Shown piece by piece: positions 8,926-17,485 of a stretch of 49,712 nt of DNA. The first letter of the stretch is position 1. Every line of letters begins with the position of its first letter. The translations under genes and the position numbers were made by a program. The notes under the pieces were generated by a model. The model searched no databases. It had not been told where the DNA came from and saw nothing but the letters and a program-made list of their open reading frames with translations. The stretch lies in the NCBI RefSeq assembly GCF_001043915.1, contig NZ_LABX01000252.1, forward strand, positions 1 through 49,712, in the 5' to 3' direction. The stretch is from Methylobacterium aquaticum (lineage in GTDB: Bacteria > Pseudomonadota > Alphaproteobacteria > Rhizobiales > Beijerinckiaceae).

Positions 8926-9222
8926 TTGCAGGTACTCGTTCGGGACAACAACGTCGATCAGGCTCTCCGCGTCCTCAAGAAGAAGATGCAGCGTGAGGGC
9001 ATCTTCCGCGAGATGAAGCAGCGCAAGGCTTACGAGAAGCCGTCGGTGCGCAAGGCCCGCGAGAAGGCGGAGGCCGTGCGCCGCGCCCGCAAGCAGGCCC
9101 GCAAGACTGCCATCCGCGAGGGTCTGATCGCTGCGCCGAAGCCGAAGCCTCGCGTCGGCGCTCCCCGCCGTTCGGCTCCGGCCGCCGCTGCCCCGGCCGC
9201 CGCTCCGGCCATCTCCGCCTAA
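8926..9222 (+). CDS. rpsU: 30S ribosomal protein S21
   Basis: S21 assists mRNA engagement on the small subunit. The N-terminal core (MQVLVRDNNVDQALRVLKKK, then KMQREGIFREMKQRK) is diagnostic. At 98 residues it is longer than the roughly 70-residue enterobacterial protein because of an Arg/Lys-rich helix and an Ala/Pro-rich tail, a common alphaproteobacterial form. The start is TTG at 8926, supported by AAAAGGA upstream and by the conserved N terminus. A G/C-rich stretch with hairpin potential follows the stop. Confidence 0.95.
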   Translation: MQVLVRDNNVDQALRVLKKKMQREGIFREMKQRKAYEKPSVRKAREKAEAVRRARKQARKTAIREGLIAAPKPKPRVGAPRRSAPAAAAPAAAPAISA

Positions 9223-9307
9223 GGAACCGGCCGCGCCCCGCCCCTCGGGCGGGGCCCAGACCCGACGTGAGCCCGACGCCGCGAGGCGTGCGGGCTCTTG
9301 TCGTCGG

Positions 9308-9688
9308 TCAGGCCGCCGCGCTCGCGGCCCGCTCGGCCTCGACCAGGACGTCGAAGGGCCGCCAGGGCTTCGGCATGTAGACGGCATGATCCGGCACGGC
9401 CTGCGCCGCCCCGGGTCGCGAGGTCACGACGAGCCGCACGTCCGGCCAGTCGCGCTCCACCGTGCGGGCGAGCGTCGCCCCGTCCATCTCGCCGGAGAGC
9501 TGCATCTCCGTGAACAGCAGCGCAACCTCGGAGCCGTGCTCGCGCATCACCGCCAGCGCACCGGCGGCGCTGTCGCAGGCGATCACGTCGAGATCGGTTT
9601 CCTCCAGGATCGCGGCAGCGAAATCCCGAACGGACTCATCGTCCTCCACCACGACGGCGATCGGCGCGGTGGGTGCTGCTCTGCCCAT
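9308..9688 (-). CDS. Stand-alone response-regulator receiver protein with Glu at the phospho-site
   Basis: A 126-residue single receiver domain with no output domain. Seen: acidic pocket VVVEDDESVRD (Glu15-Asp17), the beta-4 Thr/Ser (VVTSRPG) and the conserved Lys (YMPKPW). At the phospho-acceptor position the sequence is LLFTEMQL, so residue 61 is Glu (codon GAG), not Asp. In many receivers Asp-to-Glu mimics the phosphorylated state (established in mutants), so this protein may be constitutively active or phosphorylation-independent (inference). Single-domain receivers of this type are abundant in Methylobacterium-like genomes. It is divergent from the amidotransferase gene. Confidence 0.85.
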   Translation of the reverse strand: MGRAAPTAPIAVVVEDDESVRDFAAAILEETDLDVIACDSAAGALAVMREHGSEVALLFTEMQLSGEMDGATLARTVERDWPDVRLVVTSRPGAAQAVPDHAVYMPKPWRPFDVLVEAERAASAAA

Positions 9689-10167
9689 GAAGCCTCCTGT
9701 GTTGCTCGATGATGTGGTGTGTCCCGAGTTCTCGTGCGGGCTCGGGATGGATGCCGGGCCGATCGGCCGCCCAACGCATCGCCGCGCGGCCCCGGCGCGC
9801 GACGCGAGCCAGGGAAGCGGGACCGGAGGGACGGGACATCAAGCTCGGTGTGACGCGCGTGCCGGGACAACGGACGCAACCCGGCGACGCATGCGTGAGC
9901 ATCAACGACCCAATCCTGACATTGATCCCGGCAAAAGGTCTACCCTCGCTCGGCCCGCGGATGCGCCGCGCGCAGGCCAGACCCTTCCCCGACCGCACTG
10001 CCCGCATCGTGGGCAGAGGCCGTAGGCAAGTGGGGAACCTTCGTGCATGCTGCGGCGCATTAACGAGCTGTTCACCGTCCGGGGCGGAATGTTACCGTTC
10101 GATGAAGGCGGCGGACGAGGCATGGCCCGAGGCGGGACCGGCACCCGCCGCGGGAGGTGAAGAGCCG
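9689..10167. other. Divergent intergenic region, no gene seen
   Basis: These 479 bp separate the receiver gene (minus) from the amidotransferase gene (plus) and must carry both promoters. No coding frame with family features and no clear operator was found. A GGGAGGTGA ribosome site just before 10168 supports the amidotransferase start. Confidence 0.5.
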
Positions 10168-10959
10168 ATGTGCCGCTTCCTCGCCTACCACGGCGAACCG
10201 GTCTATCTCGACGAGCTGGTCTGCGCGCCGACCCATTCCCTGGTGCACCAGTCGCTGCACGCGACCGAGGCCCAGACCGAAACCAACGGCGACGGTTTCG
10301 GCATCGGCTGGTACGGTGATCGGCCGGAGCCGGGCCTCTACCGCGACGTGCGGCCGGCCTGGTCCGACGAGAACCTGCGCAGCCTCTCCCGGCAGATCCG
10401 CGCCCGCACCTTCTTCGCCCATGTCCGCGCCGCGACCGGCACGGCGACCACCCGGGCGAACTGCCACCCCTTCGCCCATGGCCGCCACCTGTTCATGCAT
10501 AACGGCCAGATCGGCGGCTACCCGCGCATCCGCCGGCGGCTCGAAGCCCTGATCCCGGATGCGCTCTACGAGGCGCGCCAGGGCACCACGGATTCGGAGG
10601 CGCTCTTCCTCCTCGCCCTGGCCCATGGCCTCGAGCGCGACCCCGTCGGCGCGATGGCGGCGAGCCTGTCGGTCGCCCGCGGCCTGATGCGCGAGGCGGA
10701 GATCGACGAGCCCCTTCGCTTCACCGCCGTGCTCACCAACGGCGAGAGCCTCACCGCCTATCGCTGGGCCTGCGACGGCCGCCCGCCGAGCCTGTACTGG
10801 CGCCAGACTGCCACCGGCCTCGCGGTCGTCTCGGAACCGATCGACGGCCGCCGCGCCGGCTGGTCCGAAGTGCCGAAGGGCGGCACCCTCCTGGCGTGCC
10901 CGGGCGAGCCGGTGCGGGTGGTCGGACCGGAGGCGGCCGGGTTCAGGGCCGCGGCCTGA
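10168..10959 (+). CDS. Class II glutamine amidotransferase (YafJ/EgtC-like)
   Basis: The 263-residue protein begins MCRFLAYHGEPVYL, so Cys2 becomes the N-terminal nucleophile of an Ntn-type glutamine amidotransferase after Met removal. Further family features are NGDGFGIGWYG, FFAHVRAATG and NCHPFAHGRHLFMHNGQI. There is no synthase domain, as in the YafJ/EgtC group, so the acceptor is unknown; no ergothioneine genes are adjacent. The start at 10168 is fixed by the Cys2 requirement and a good ribosome site. Confidence 0.88.
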   Translation: MCRFLAYHGEPVYLDELVCAPTHSLVHQSLHATEAQTETNGDGFGIGWYGDRPEPGLYRDVRPAWSDENLRSLSRQIRARTFFAHVRAATGTATTRANCHPFAHGRHLFMHNGQIGGYPRIRRRLEALIPDALYEARQGTTDSEALFLLALAHGLERDPVGAMAASLSVARGLMREAEIDEPLRFTAVLTNGESLTAYRWACDGRPPSLYWRQTATGLAVVSEPIDGRRAGWSEVPKGGTLLACPGEPVRVVGPEAAGFRAAA

Positions 10960-11029
10960 GGACCACGTCCGTTTCCCTTGCCATGCTCCTGCCCATGCCG
11001 CCGCCCGCGCCGGGTCGAAGGCCGGAGCC

Positions 11030-12709
11030 TCACACCGCCCGCACCTCGCCGAGGAACGCCGTCACCGAATCCGCCAGCAGGGCCGAGTTCTGCGCCAGCG
11101 CCCCGGCCACCGCCCGGACCTGATCCGACTGGGCGGCGCTCGCCAGCGACGCAGCCCGGACCTGCTCGATGCTCGCGGCGACGCTGCGGGCTTGCGCGCC
11201 GGCGCGGTCGATGTTGTGGCCGATCCCGGTGCTGATCGCCGCCTGGTCCTGCATCGCGGCGCGGATCTCCTCGGCCAGCCGGCTCGTCTCCGCGACAGCC
11301 CCGATGATCGCCCCGATCTCCTGGGCGGTGTGCCCGGTCGCGCCCTGAATCGCGGTGATCTGCGCGCCGATCCGGTCGGTGGCGGCGGCAGTCTGTCCGG
11401 CCAGCGCCTTCACCTCGGCCGCGACGACCGCGAAGCCCCGCCCCGCCGTCCCGGCCCTTGCCGCCTCGATCGCCGCGTTGAGGGCGAGCAGGTTGGTCTG
11501 ATCGGCGATGGTGCGGATCAGGTCGGCGGCCTCTCCGATCTCGGCCGAGGCGTTGACCAGCCGTTCCACCGTCTCCGCGGTGGCCCGGCTGCGGGCGAGC
11601 GTCGCGCTCGCCATCTCGCTCGTGCGGCCGACCCGGTCGCCGACGCCGGAGGCCGAGTCCGAAAAATGCCGGAAGGCGCCGTCCACCTCCGCGACGGCCC
11701 GGGCGGCGACGCCGGACGCGCCGGTGACCGCCCCCGATTGCTGCTCGACCTCGCGGGCCGCCCGCGACAGCACGTCGGCGGTGAGGTCCATCTCGCGGGT
11801 CGAGGCGTCGAGGGCATCGGCCGCCTGCGAGGCCCGGACCTCGAAGGCCCGGCAGGCCGCCTCCAGCCGCTCGGTCCGCTGCCGCTCGCTCTCGGCCCGG
11901 GCCCGCTCCACCTCCTGCGCCGCTCCCTGCTCGCGCAAGGCCGCCTGGAACACCGCGATGGCGGCGGCCATCTCGCCCATCTCGTCGCGCCGCCGGGTGA
12001 ACGGCACCGCGACCGACAGGTCGCCGACGGTGAGGGATTGCATCGTGCGGCGCAAGGCGCCGAGCGGGCGCTGCACCTGCGTCAGGCTCACCCAGACGGC
12101 GCCCGCGATGGCGAGAACGAGCCCGAGGGCCGGCACCGCGACGAGGGCCACCGCCTCCCGGTGCCGGGCCCGGGCGACCGTCGCGCGCTCGGCCTCGAGC
12201 CGCGCGAGCACCGAATCGCCGAGGGTGAGGATCCGCGCCACCATCCGCTCGCGGCTGACGATCGTCGCCTCGTCGGCGGCCTGGATCCGTGCCGCCTTGG
12301 GCGAGAGCGTCTGGCCGAGTTCCGCCGTATCGCGCTGGTAGGCGAGGAATTCCTGGAGCGTCAGCGAGAGCGTGCGGGCCTCGGCCGCGTCGAGAAACGG
12401 CGCGAGCGCCGTGAAGAAGGCCGGGCGCTCGGCCTCGACCGCCGCGATCGCGGTGCCCAGGGCCCCGAATTTCTGCCGCGCCTCGGCGACGTCCTCGGAT
12501 GCGACCAGGGCCTGCACCGTCACCACCACGTGCTCGATGCCCTGCGCCAGAGTGCGGGTGTGGAGCGCGGCCTCCCAGGCCGCCTCGACGGCACCTGCGC
12601 GGTGCTGCTCGTTCTGCGAGAGGGAGATCGCGAAGGCGGCGATGCCGGCCGCGACCAGGATCGGCAATCCGACGACGATGCCGAGCTTCTTGCCCAGGGT
12701 GAAGCGCAT
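11030..12709 (-). CDS. Methyl-accepting chemotaxis protein
   Basis: A transmembrane chemoreceptor of 559 residues from this start (an ATG at 12739 would add ten). TM1 is about residues 8-30, then a roughly 165-residue helical periplasmic sensor, TM2 about 195-217, a HAMP domain to about 270, and the cytoplasmic signalling hairpin containing LIRTIADQTNLLALNAAIEA. It relays ligand state to CheA/CheW. The ligand is not evident. The upstream region carries a good -35/-10 pair and a Pho-box-like triplet, hinting at a phosphate-starvation response. It converges with the amidotransferase gene. Confidence 0.92.
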   Translation of the reverse strand: MRFTLGKKLGIVVGLPILVAAGIAAFAISLSQNEQHRAGAVEAAWEAALHTRTLAQGIEHVVVTVQALVASEDVAEARQKFGALGTAIAAVEAERPAFFTALAPFLDAAEARTLSLTLQEFLAYQRDTAELGQTLSPKAARIQAADEATIVSRERMVARILTLGDSVLARLEAERATVARARHREAVALVAVPALGLVLAIAGAVWVSLTQVQRPLGALRRTMQSLTVGDLSVAVPFTRRRDEMGEMAAAIAVFQAALREQGAAQEVERARAESERQRTERLEAACRAFEVRASQAADALDASTREMDLTADVLSRAAREVEQQSGAVTGASGVAARAVAEVDGAFRHFSDSASGVGDRVGRTSEMASATLARSRATAETVERLVNASAEIGEAADLIRTIADQTNLLALNAAIEAARAGTAGRGFAVVAAEVKALAGQTAAATDRIGAQITAIQGATGHTAQEIGAIIGAVAETSRLAEEIRAAMQDQAAISTGIGHNIDRAGAQARSVAASIEQVRAASLASAAQSDQVRAVAGALAQNSALLADSVTAFLGEVRAV

Positions 12710-12759
12710 GGGACGCACCAAAATGCGATCTGATGGCATGCCCCATACGGCGGCAGAAG

Positions 12760-12787
12760 CTTATATGTTATTAAATTTATCCGTCAA
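12760..12787 (-). promoter_or_regulatory. Sigma-70-like promoter for the chemoreceptor gene
   Basis: Reading the minus strand, TTGACG (12787-12782), a 16-bp spacer and TATAAG (12765-12760) form a near-consensus promoter about 50 bp upstream of the chemoreceptor start, inside a markedly AT-rich patch. Confidence 0.6.
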
Positions 12788-12804
12788 AGTATTGTCATAA
12801 TTTC

Positions 12805-12837
12805 CTGGTGACAATCCTATGACATTCATATGACAAT
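12805..12837 (-). promoter_or_regulatory. Pho-box-like triple direct repeat
   Basis: On the minus strand three consecutive 11-mers read ATTGTCATATG, AATGTCATAGG and ATTGTCACCAG. The TGTCA core every 11 bp matches the layout of PhoB boxes (7-bp repeats with 4-bp spacers, consensus near CTGTCAT). The block ends 17 bp upstream of the -35 of the chemoreceptor promoter. PhoB binding is inferred from pattern only. Confidence 0.55.
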
Positions 12838-12938
12838 CGGCTGTCGACCCACCGACGATGACACGACGACATCTCACGATTTGGCTTCATTGGTCAAGCA
12901 GGGCGGCGGCACCGTGGTTCGTCGGTGGAGGGATCCGG

Positions 12939-14429
12939 TCACGCGTCGAGGTAACGACGGCGCAGATGGCCGAGGAAGAGCTCCGCCGAGAGCGGCCGCC
13001 CGGTCGCGGCGGCGAGGATCTCCTGCGTCCCGAACGCGCTGCCCTTGTGATGCACGTTCGCCCGCAGCCAGCCGACCAGCGGCGCGAAATCGCCCCGCGC
13101 CAGGCCGGGGCGCAGGTCGGGCTCGGCCTTGCAGGCGGCATCGAAGAGCTGGGCCGCCATCATCGCCCCGAGGGTGTAGGTCGGGAAGTAGCCCCAGGCG
13201 CCGCCGGGCCAGTGGATGTCCTGAAGGCAGCCCCGCGCGTCGTCCGGCACGGTGAGCCCGAGGAGCCGCCGCATGCCCTCGTCGAAGGCGCCTGGCAGGT
13301 CGCCGATCTCCATCTCGCCCCGGATCAGCGCCCGCTCCAGCCCGTAGCGCAGGAGGATATGGGCCGGATAGGTGCACTCGTCGGCATCGACCCGGATGAA
13401 GCCCGGCGCGACCGTCGTGTAGGTGCGGTAGAGGGCGTCGGCCTCCCAGGCCGGGCCGGTGCCGCCGAAAGCCGCCCGCACCAGCGGCGCCAGATAGGCC
13501 ACGAAGTCCCGGCTGCGGCCCGCCTGCATCTCCAGGGTGAGCGACTGGCTCTCGTGCAGGCTCATGCCGCGGGCGGCGCCCACGGGCTGGCGGCGCCAGG
13601 CGGCGGGGCGGCCCTGCTCGTAGAGGGCGTGGCCGGTCTCGTGCAGCACGCCCATCAGGGCGCGGGCGAAGTCGGCCTCGTCGTAGCGGGTGGTGATCCG
13701 CACGTCGTCGGTGGCGCCGCCGCAGAACGGGTGCAGGCTGACGTCGAGGCGGCCCCTGGTGAAGTCGAACCCCGCCGCCCGCATCAGGGTCAGGCCGACC
13801 TGGCGCTGGGTCTCGACCGGGAACGGCCCCTCCGGCACGGGGACCGGGCCGGCCGCCGCCTGGCGCGCCTGCGCCTCGGCGATCAGGCCCGGCAGCTCGG
13901 CCTCGAGCACGGCGAAGAGCGGGTCGACGGTGTCTTGCCGCAGGCCCGGATCGTAGCTGTCGAGGAGGGCATCGTAGGGCGCGAGCCCCAAAGCCTCGCC
14001 CTTCGCCCGGCCGATCTCGCGCTGGAGGTGCAGAACCTCGGCGAGGTCGGGCCGCAGCAGCGCGAAATCGGACATGCGGCGAGCCTCGCGCCAGGTCATT
14101 TCGGCCCGCGACACGGCGCGCGCACTGGCCTCCACGAGGTCGCGCGGCACCGCCGCCGCATGGGTGTGGGCCCGGCGCATCTCGGCGAGATTCGCCCGCT
14201 GCCACGCATCGAGCCCGTCCTCGTCGGCCGCCGCGGCGAGCCGGTCGGCGGTGGCGGGATCGGTCAGGAGGTCGTGGGCGAGGCCGCGCAGCACCGCGAT
14301 CTGGTCGCCCCGCCCCTCCGCCGCCCCGTCCGGCATCAGCGTCTGGGCGTCCCAGCCGAGGATGCCGGAGGCGTCCTCGAGGGCGCTGAGGCGGGCGAAC
14401 GTGGCTTCGAGGGCGCGGTAGGCGTGCAT
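12939..14429 (-). CDS. Carboxypeptidase Taq-type metallopeptidase (M32)
   Basis: This is a 496-residue zinc carboxypeptidase of family M32, the usual length. The zinc site HETGH (HExxH) is at residues 263-267 in ALMGVLHETGHALYEQG; further family motifs are DVSLHPFCGG upstream and ESQSLTLEMQAGRS (third metal ligand region) downstream. It removes C-terminal residues from peptides in the cytoplasm. The start MHAYRALEATFARLS matches the family; the open frame upstream of 14429 was not used. It is about 130 bp downstream of the ECF41 gene. Confidence 0.93.
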   Translation of the reverse strand: MHAYRALEATFARLSALEDASGILGWDAQTLMPDGAAEGRGDQIAVLRGLAHDLLTDPATADRLAAAADEDGLDAWQRANLAEMRRAHTHAAAVPRDLVEASARAVSRAEMTWREARRMSDFALLRPDLAEVLHLQREIGRAKGEALGLAPYDALLDSYDPGLRQDTVDPLFAVLEAELPGLIAEAQARQAAAGPVPVPEGPFPVETQRQVGLTLMRAAGFDFTRGRLDVSLHPFCGGATDDVRITTRYDEADFARALMGVLHETGHALYEQGRPAAWRRQPVGAARGMSLHESQSLTLEMQAGRSRDFVAYLAPLVRAAFGGTGPAWEADALYRTYTTVAPGFIRVDADECTYPAHILLRYGLERALIRGEMEIGDLPGAFDEGMRRLLGLTVPDDARGCLQDIHWPGGAWGYFPTYTLGAMMAAQLFDAACKAEPDLRPGLARGDFAPLVGWLRANVHHKGSAFGTQEILAAATGRPLSAELFLGHLRRRYLDA

Positions 14430-14559
14430 GAGGAGATCCGGTGCGATGGAATCGTCGCCAGGTTGTCGAACGGCGGCGTGCGGCCTGACAAGGTCCGGGG
14501 CGAGGCAGAGCCGATTTCGCGGAGCCGGCCCGGGCGCTCGCGCTCCGGGCATCGCGCCG

Positions 14560-15462
14560 TCAATGCGACGGCGCCTCGCCACGCGCCAGCCCGAGCCGGC
14601 TCGCGACATGGCCGAGCTTGTCCGGATTGCGGGTGATATAGATGCCGGCGATCCGGCCGTCCTCGACGGCGAGCGCCGTCACCTGCAGCACGCCGCCGCG
14701 CTCCAGGCTGGCATAACCCGGGAGGCCGTCGACCGTCACGGCCCCGAGGAAGGTCGCCGGCTCGGCCCGGTGCTTCCGGGCGAGGCCTGCAAACAGCCGC
14801 AGGATGCGCGCGGGGCCGACGATCGGATTGAGGACGGCAATGACCTTGCCGCCGCCATCCGCCCGCATGACGGCGTCGTCGGCCAACATCGCCCGCAGGG
14901 TGCCGACATCTCCGTCGCGGGCGGCGGTGAAGAAGGCCTGCGCGAGGCGCTCCCCCTCCTCGCGGGCGACCGGGTAGCGGGGCCGGCCGGCCTGGACGTG
15001 CCGGCGCGCCCGGACCGCGAGCTGGCGCACAGCCGCCGCGTCGCGGCCGAGCGTGCCTGCGACCTCGCCGAGGGGCACGCCAAACACGTCGTGCAGGAGA
15101 AAGGTGGCTCGCTCCAGCGGCGACAGCCGTTCGAGCGCCATCATCAGGCCCAGGGTCAGGCCGTCGCCTTCCACCGCGTCCTCGTCGGCGAATTCCACCA
15201 GCGGCTCGGGCAGCCAGGCGCCGACATAGGTCTCGCGCCGCAGGCGGGCGGAGCGGAGCGTGTCGAGGCAGAGGCGGGTGACGATTCGCGACAGGAAGGC
15301 GCCCGGCGACTGCACCGCCGCACGGTCGGCCTCCGCCCAGCGCAGCCACGCGGTCTGGACGACGTCCTCGGCTTCCGCGAACGAGCCGAGCATGCGGTAG
15401 GCGAGGCGCACGAGCCTCGCCCGTTCCGCCTCGAAGGCCTGCGTTCCGTCGTCAGGCGGCAT
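14560..15462 (-). CDS. ECF41-type RNA polymerase sigma factor with SnoaL-like C-terminal domain
   Basis: The 300-residue protein has sigma region 2 (LVRLAYRMLGSFAEAEDVVQ) and region 4 (LSPLERATFLLHDVFG), then a C-terminal NTF2/SnoaL-like domain. The three motifs characteristic of ECF41 are present: WLPEPL in the linker, DGGGK in the extension, and NPDKL near the C terminus. ECF41 proteins lack a classical anti-sigma factor; the fused domain controls activity (established for the group). The ATG at 15462 overlaps the AhpD-like gene by 11 bp, so the two are coupled. Confidence 0.93.
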   Translation of the reverse strand: MPPDDGTQAFEAERARLVRLAYRMLGSFAEAEDVVQTAWLRWAEADRAAVQSPGAFLSRIVTRLCLDTLRSARLRRETYVGAWLPEPLVEFADEDAVEGDGLTLGLMMALERLSPLERATFLLHDVFGVPLGEVAGTLGRDAAAVRQLAVRARRHVQAGRPRYPVAREEGERLAQAFFTAARDGDVGTLRAMLADDAVMRADGGGKVIAVLNPIVGPARILRLFAGLARKHRAEPATFLGAVTVDGLPGYASLERGGVLQVTALAVEDGRIAGIYITRNPDKLGHVASRLGLARGEAPSH

Positions 15463-15916
15463 CGCGCGACGGATCCGCGTCGTGCCGCCCGCGCAACCCG
15501 ACCTGGAGCCGGTTCCAGAGATTGATCGCGCCGATCTGGAGCGTGAGCTGCACCTGCTCCGCCTCGCTGAAGACCTCACGGACCTCGTCATACACCGCGT
15601 CGGGGGCGCCCGTCTCGGCGACGCGGGTCAGCGCCTCGGTCCAGGCGAGCGCCGCCCGCTCGCGCGGGCTGTAGATGGTCGCCTCCCGCCAGGCATTCAG
15701 AAGGTAGAGGCGCATCTCGCTCTCCCCGTTCTTGCGGGCCGCGGCGGCATGCATGCCGATGCAGAAGGCGCAGGCATTGATCTGCGACGCCCGCAGCTTC
15801 ACCAGTTCCAGCAGGCTGTGCTCCAGGACGCCGGCCCGGAGGCTGCTCTCCACGGTCATCATCGCCTTGATGGTCGCAGGGGCGTGTGCGTAGGGGTTCT
15901 CGACACGAGGGGTCAT
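15452..15916 (-). CDS. Carboxymuconolactone decarboxylase / AhpD-like protein
   Basis: A 154-residue all-helical protein of the CMD/AhpD family. The redox motif ELVKLRASQINACAFCIGMH contains CxxC and the downstream His of AhpD-type alkylhydroperoxidases. CMD proteins are the most common genomic partners of ECF41 sigma factors and are known targets in several species. The gene overlaps the sigma gene and follows the cupin gene by 48 bp, implying one operon. The substrate is unknown; a peroxide-detoxifying role is inferred from the family. Confidence 0.92.
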   Translation of the reverse strand: MTPRVENPYAHAPATIKAMMTVESSLRAGVLEHSLLELVKLRASQINACAFCIGMHAAAARKNGESEMRLYLLNAWREATIYSPRERAALAWTEALTRVAETGAPDAVYDEVREVFSEAEQVQLTLQIGAINLWNRLQVGLRGRHDADPSRDAA

Positions 15917-15964
15917 GGGCGGTTCTCCGTGATCGGGATGTCTGAAGCTCCGGCGGGGTGCCGG

Positions 15965-16474
15965 TCAGTGGATCGGGGTGGTCAGGATGGTCTCGGCCGT
16001 ATCGACGACGAAGACCGCAAGCAGGCGCGCCGGTTCGGTGGCGCTGGCATTGGCGCTGACGCCGTGTCGGTCTCCCGGCCTCTCGGTAAAGCTCTCGCCG
16101 GCCGCGTAGACGCGCGCCGGGCCGTCATTCACCTGGCTGCGGACCGCGCCCGCCAGCACCGTCGCGACGATGAAGGCGCTGCCGGCATGGCGATGCGCGG
16201 GCGACGACCCGTTCGGGCCGTATTCGACCAGCACTCCGCGCAGGCTCTTGCCCGGGACGTTCGGGATAGCCTGGTCGAAGACGACGGCGACCCGGGCCTC
16301 CCCCACGGCCGGAGGTTGGGCAGCCAGAGGGTTGGCGGCCGGTGGTGCGACGGTCGGGTCTTGCGCCAGCGCTCCGGTCGCGAGGAGAAGCAGCGCCGCC
16401 GCGAGGCGGGCGGGTCCGATCATGGCTACCCCCGGGCGCGCCGCCGCGGCCCCGTCCTTGGTCACGATCCTCAT
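15965..16474 (-). CDS. Exported cupin-domain protein
   Basis: A 169-residue protein with a hydrophobic signal segment (ARLAAALLLLATGALAQ) and one cupin fold: the first motif includes SSPAHRHAGSAFI and the second ERPGDRHGVSANAS, supplying His ligands for a metal. ATG at 16474 has GGAGG ten bases upstream; a second in-frame ATG 17 codons later would give a shorter leader. It is the first gene after the ECF41 promoter, so it is probably a direct target of the sigma factor. The reaction is unknown. Confidence 0.85.
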   Translation of the reverse strand: MRIVTKDGAAAARPGVAMIGPARLAAALLLLATGALAQDPTVAPPAANPLAAQPPAVGEARVAVVFDQAIPNVPGKSLRGVLVEYGPNGSSPAHRHAGSAFIVATVLAGAVRSQVNDGPARVYAAGESFTERPGDRHGVSANASATEPARLLAVFVVDTAETILTTPIH

Positions 16475-16527
16475 GAGTCATCGGCCTCCGCAGGGGCGCG
16501 CCGGGTTGCGGGCCCCTTCGCGCTCAT

Positions 16528-16554
16528 GACGAGGCAGCCTCGGCGGATGTGACA
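16528..16554 (-). promoter_or_regulatory. ECF41-type promoter upstream of the cupin-AhpD-sigma operon
   Basis: On the minus strand TGTCACA (16554-16548) and CGTC (16531-16528) are separated by exactly 16 bp, about 53 bp before the cupin start. This is the published ECF41 target promoter pattern (TGTCACA -35, CGTC -10), so the operon is very probably autoregulated. Confidence 0.8.
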
Positions 16555-16687
16555 TCCCGCGGAGAATTTTCGGCGCTCGTGCCGGAAGGCGTCATTGCGC
16601 CGTGATCGAGGGCGCCGGTCACCTACATGGAAGCGTTACGATGCGTCGGCGATCGAATGCCGGTTCAGGACAGGGCGGGGCCGCCCC

Positions 16688-17467
16688 TCACGGCTCCACC
16701 CGCCGCAGCACGAAGGTCGTCCCGATCTCCGGGTCGCGGCGCCAGCGCCCCTCCCCCACCGGGATCAATTCGACGCTGTGGCCGCGCCGCGCCACCAGGG
16801 TGAGGCGGCCGGCCTCGTAATGCCAGGCGGTGGGATCGAACAGGGCGAGGCCGGGATCGCGGCAGCCCTCCTGCACCTGGGCGGCGTCGGGCCTCAGAAT
16901 GACCCGGCAGACGTCCTTCTCGACGAAGCGGTCGAGGGTGTAGAGCCCGGTCACCGCGGCGGCGGTGGTCGGGGCGCCGGCCCAGGCGTCGCGGGGGACG
17001 GACGGGTTCGAGAGCGCCGCCGTCGTCACCAACGGCGTCTCGGGGGCACCCTGCCGAGCGCCAGCCTGAACCAGGCTGTAGCGCTCGCCGCTCGCCGCTT
17101 CCGCGCTGCGGGGACCGTCGCCGTCCGGACCCGTGAAAGCGAGGATCGGCTGGCCGTCCCGGTCGAGGAGCTGGATCAGCTCGCCCTGCTGGCGCCAACC
17201 GCCGAGGCCATTGACCAGCGGCAGTGCCCTCCGGCAGCCGGCGGGGAAGCGCAGAGCCCGGCCGACTGGGCCGGCCTCCGGCGCCAGCATCAGGCCGCAG
17301 CGGCGGAAGCTGCCGTCGAGGGCCAGTTCCCACGGCCCCGCCAACCCGGTTTCGTGCGGTGAGGGGGGCTGCTGCGATGCGGAGATGTCCTGCGCCGCCG
17401 CGCCCCCCGCCCCGATGGCCACCGACACCGCGAGACCCAGGGCAGGAAGAAGGCGGCGCAGGGACAT
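16688..17467 (-). CDS. Secreted AprI/Inh-like protein with two inhibitor-type domains
   Basis: The 259-residue protein starts with a signal peptide (MSLRRLLPALGLAVSVAIGA, cleavage near AAAQD). Two copies of a lipocalin-like beta-barrel module resembling the AprI/Inh metalloprotease-inhibitor family follow: one at about residues 42-115 (GPWELALDGSFRRCGLML to LLDRDGQPILAFTG) and one at about 170-257 (GLYTLDRFVEKDVCRVIL to GTTFVLRRVEP), each with a Cys pair. In Rhizobiales these domains are common in periplasmic proteins without a known protease partner; none is encoded nearby. Confidence 0.72.
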   Translation of the reverse strand: MSLRRLLPALGLAVSVAIGAGGAAAQDISASQQPPSPHETGLAGPWELALDGSFRRCGLMLAPEAGPVGRALRFPAGCRRALPLVNGLGGWRQQGELIQLLDRDGQPILAFTGPDGDGPRSAEAASGERYSLVQAGARQGAPETPLVTTAALSNPSVPRDAWAGAPTTAAAVTGLYTLDRFVEKDVCRVILRPDAAQVQEGCRDPGLALFDPTAWHYEAGRLTLVARRGHSVELIPVGEGRWRRDPEIGTTFVLRRVEP

Positions 17468-17485
17468 GGCATGTCTCTCTTGAGT

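Noticed and set aside
9709..10167. N-terminal extension of the glutamine amidotransferase
   Set aside because: Class II amidotransferases need Cys right after the initiator Met, which fixes the start at 10168.
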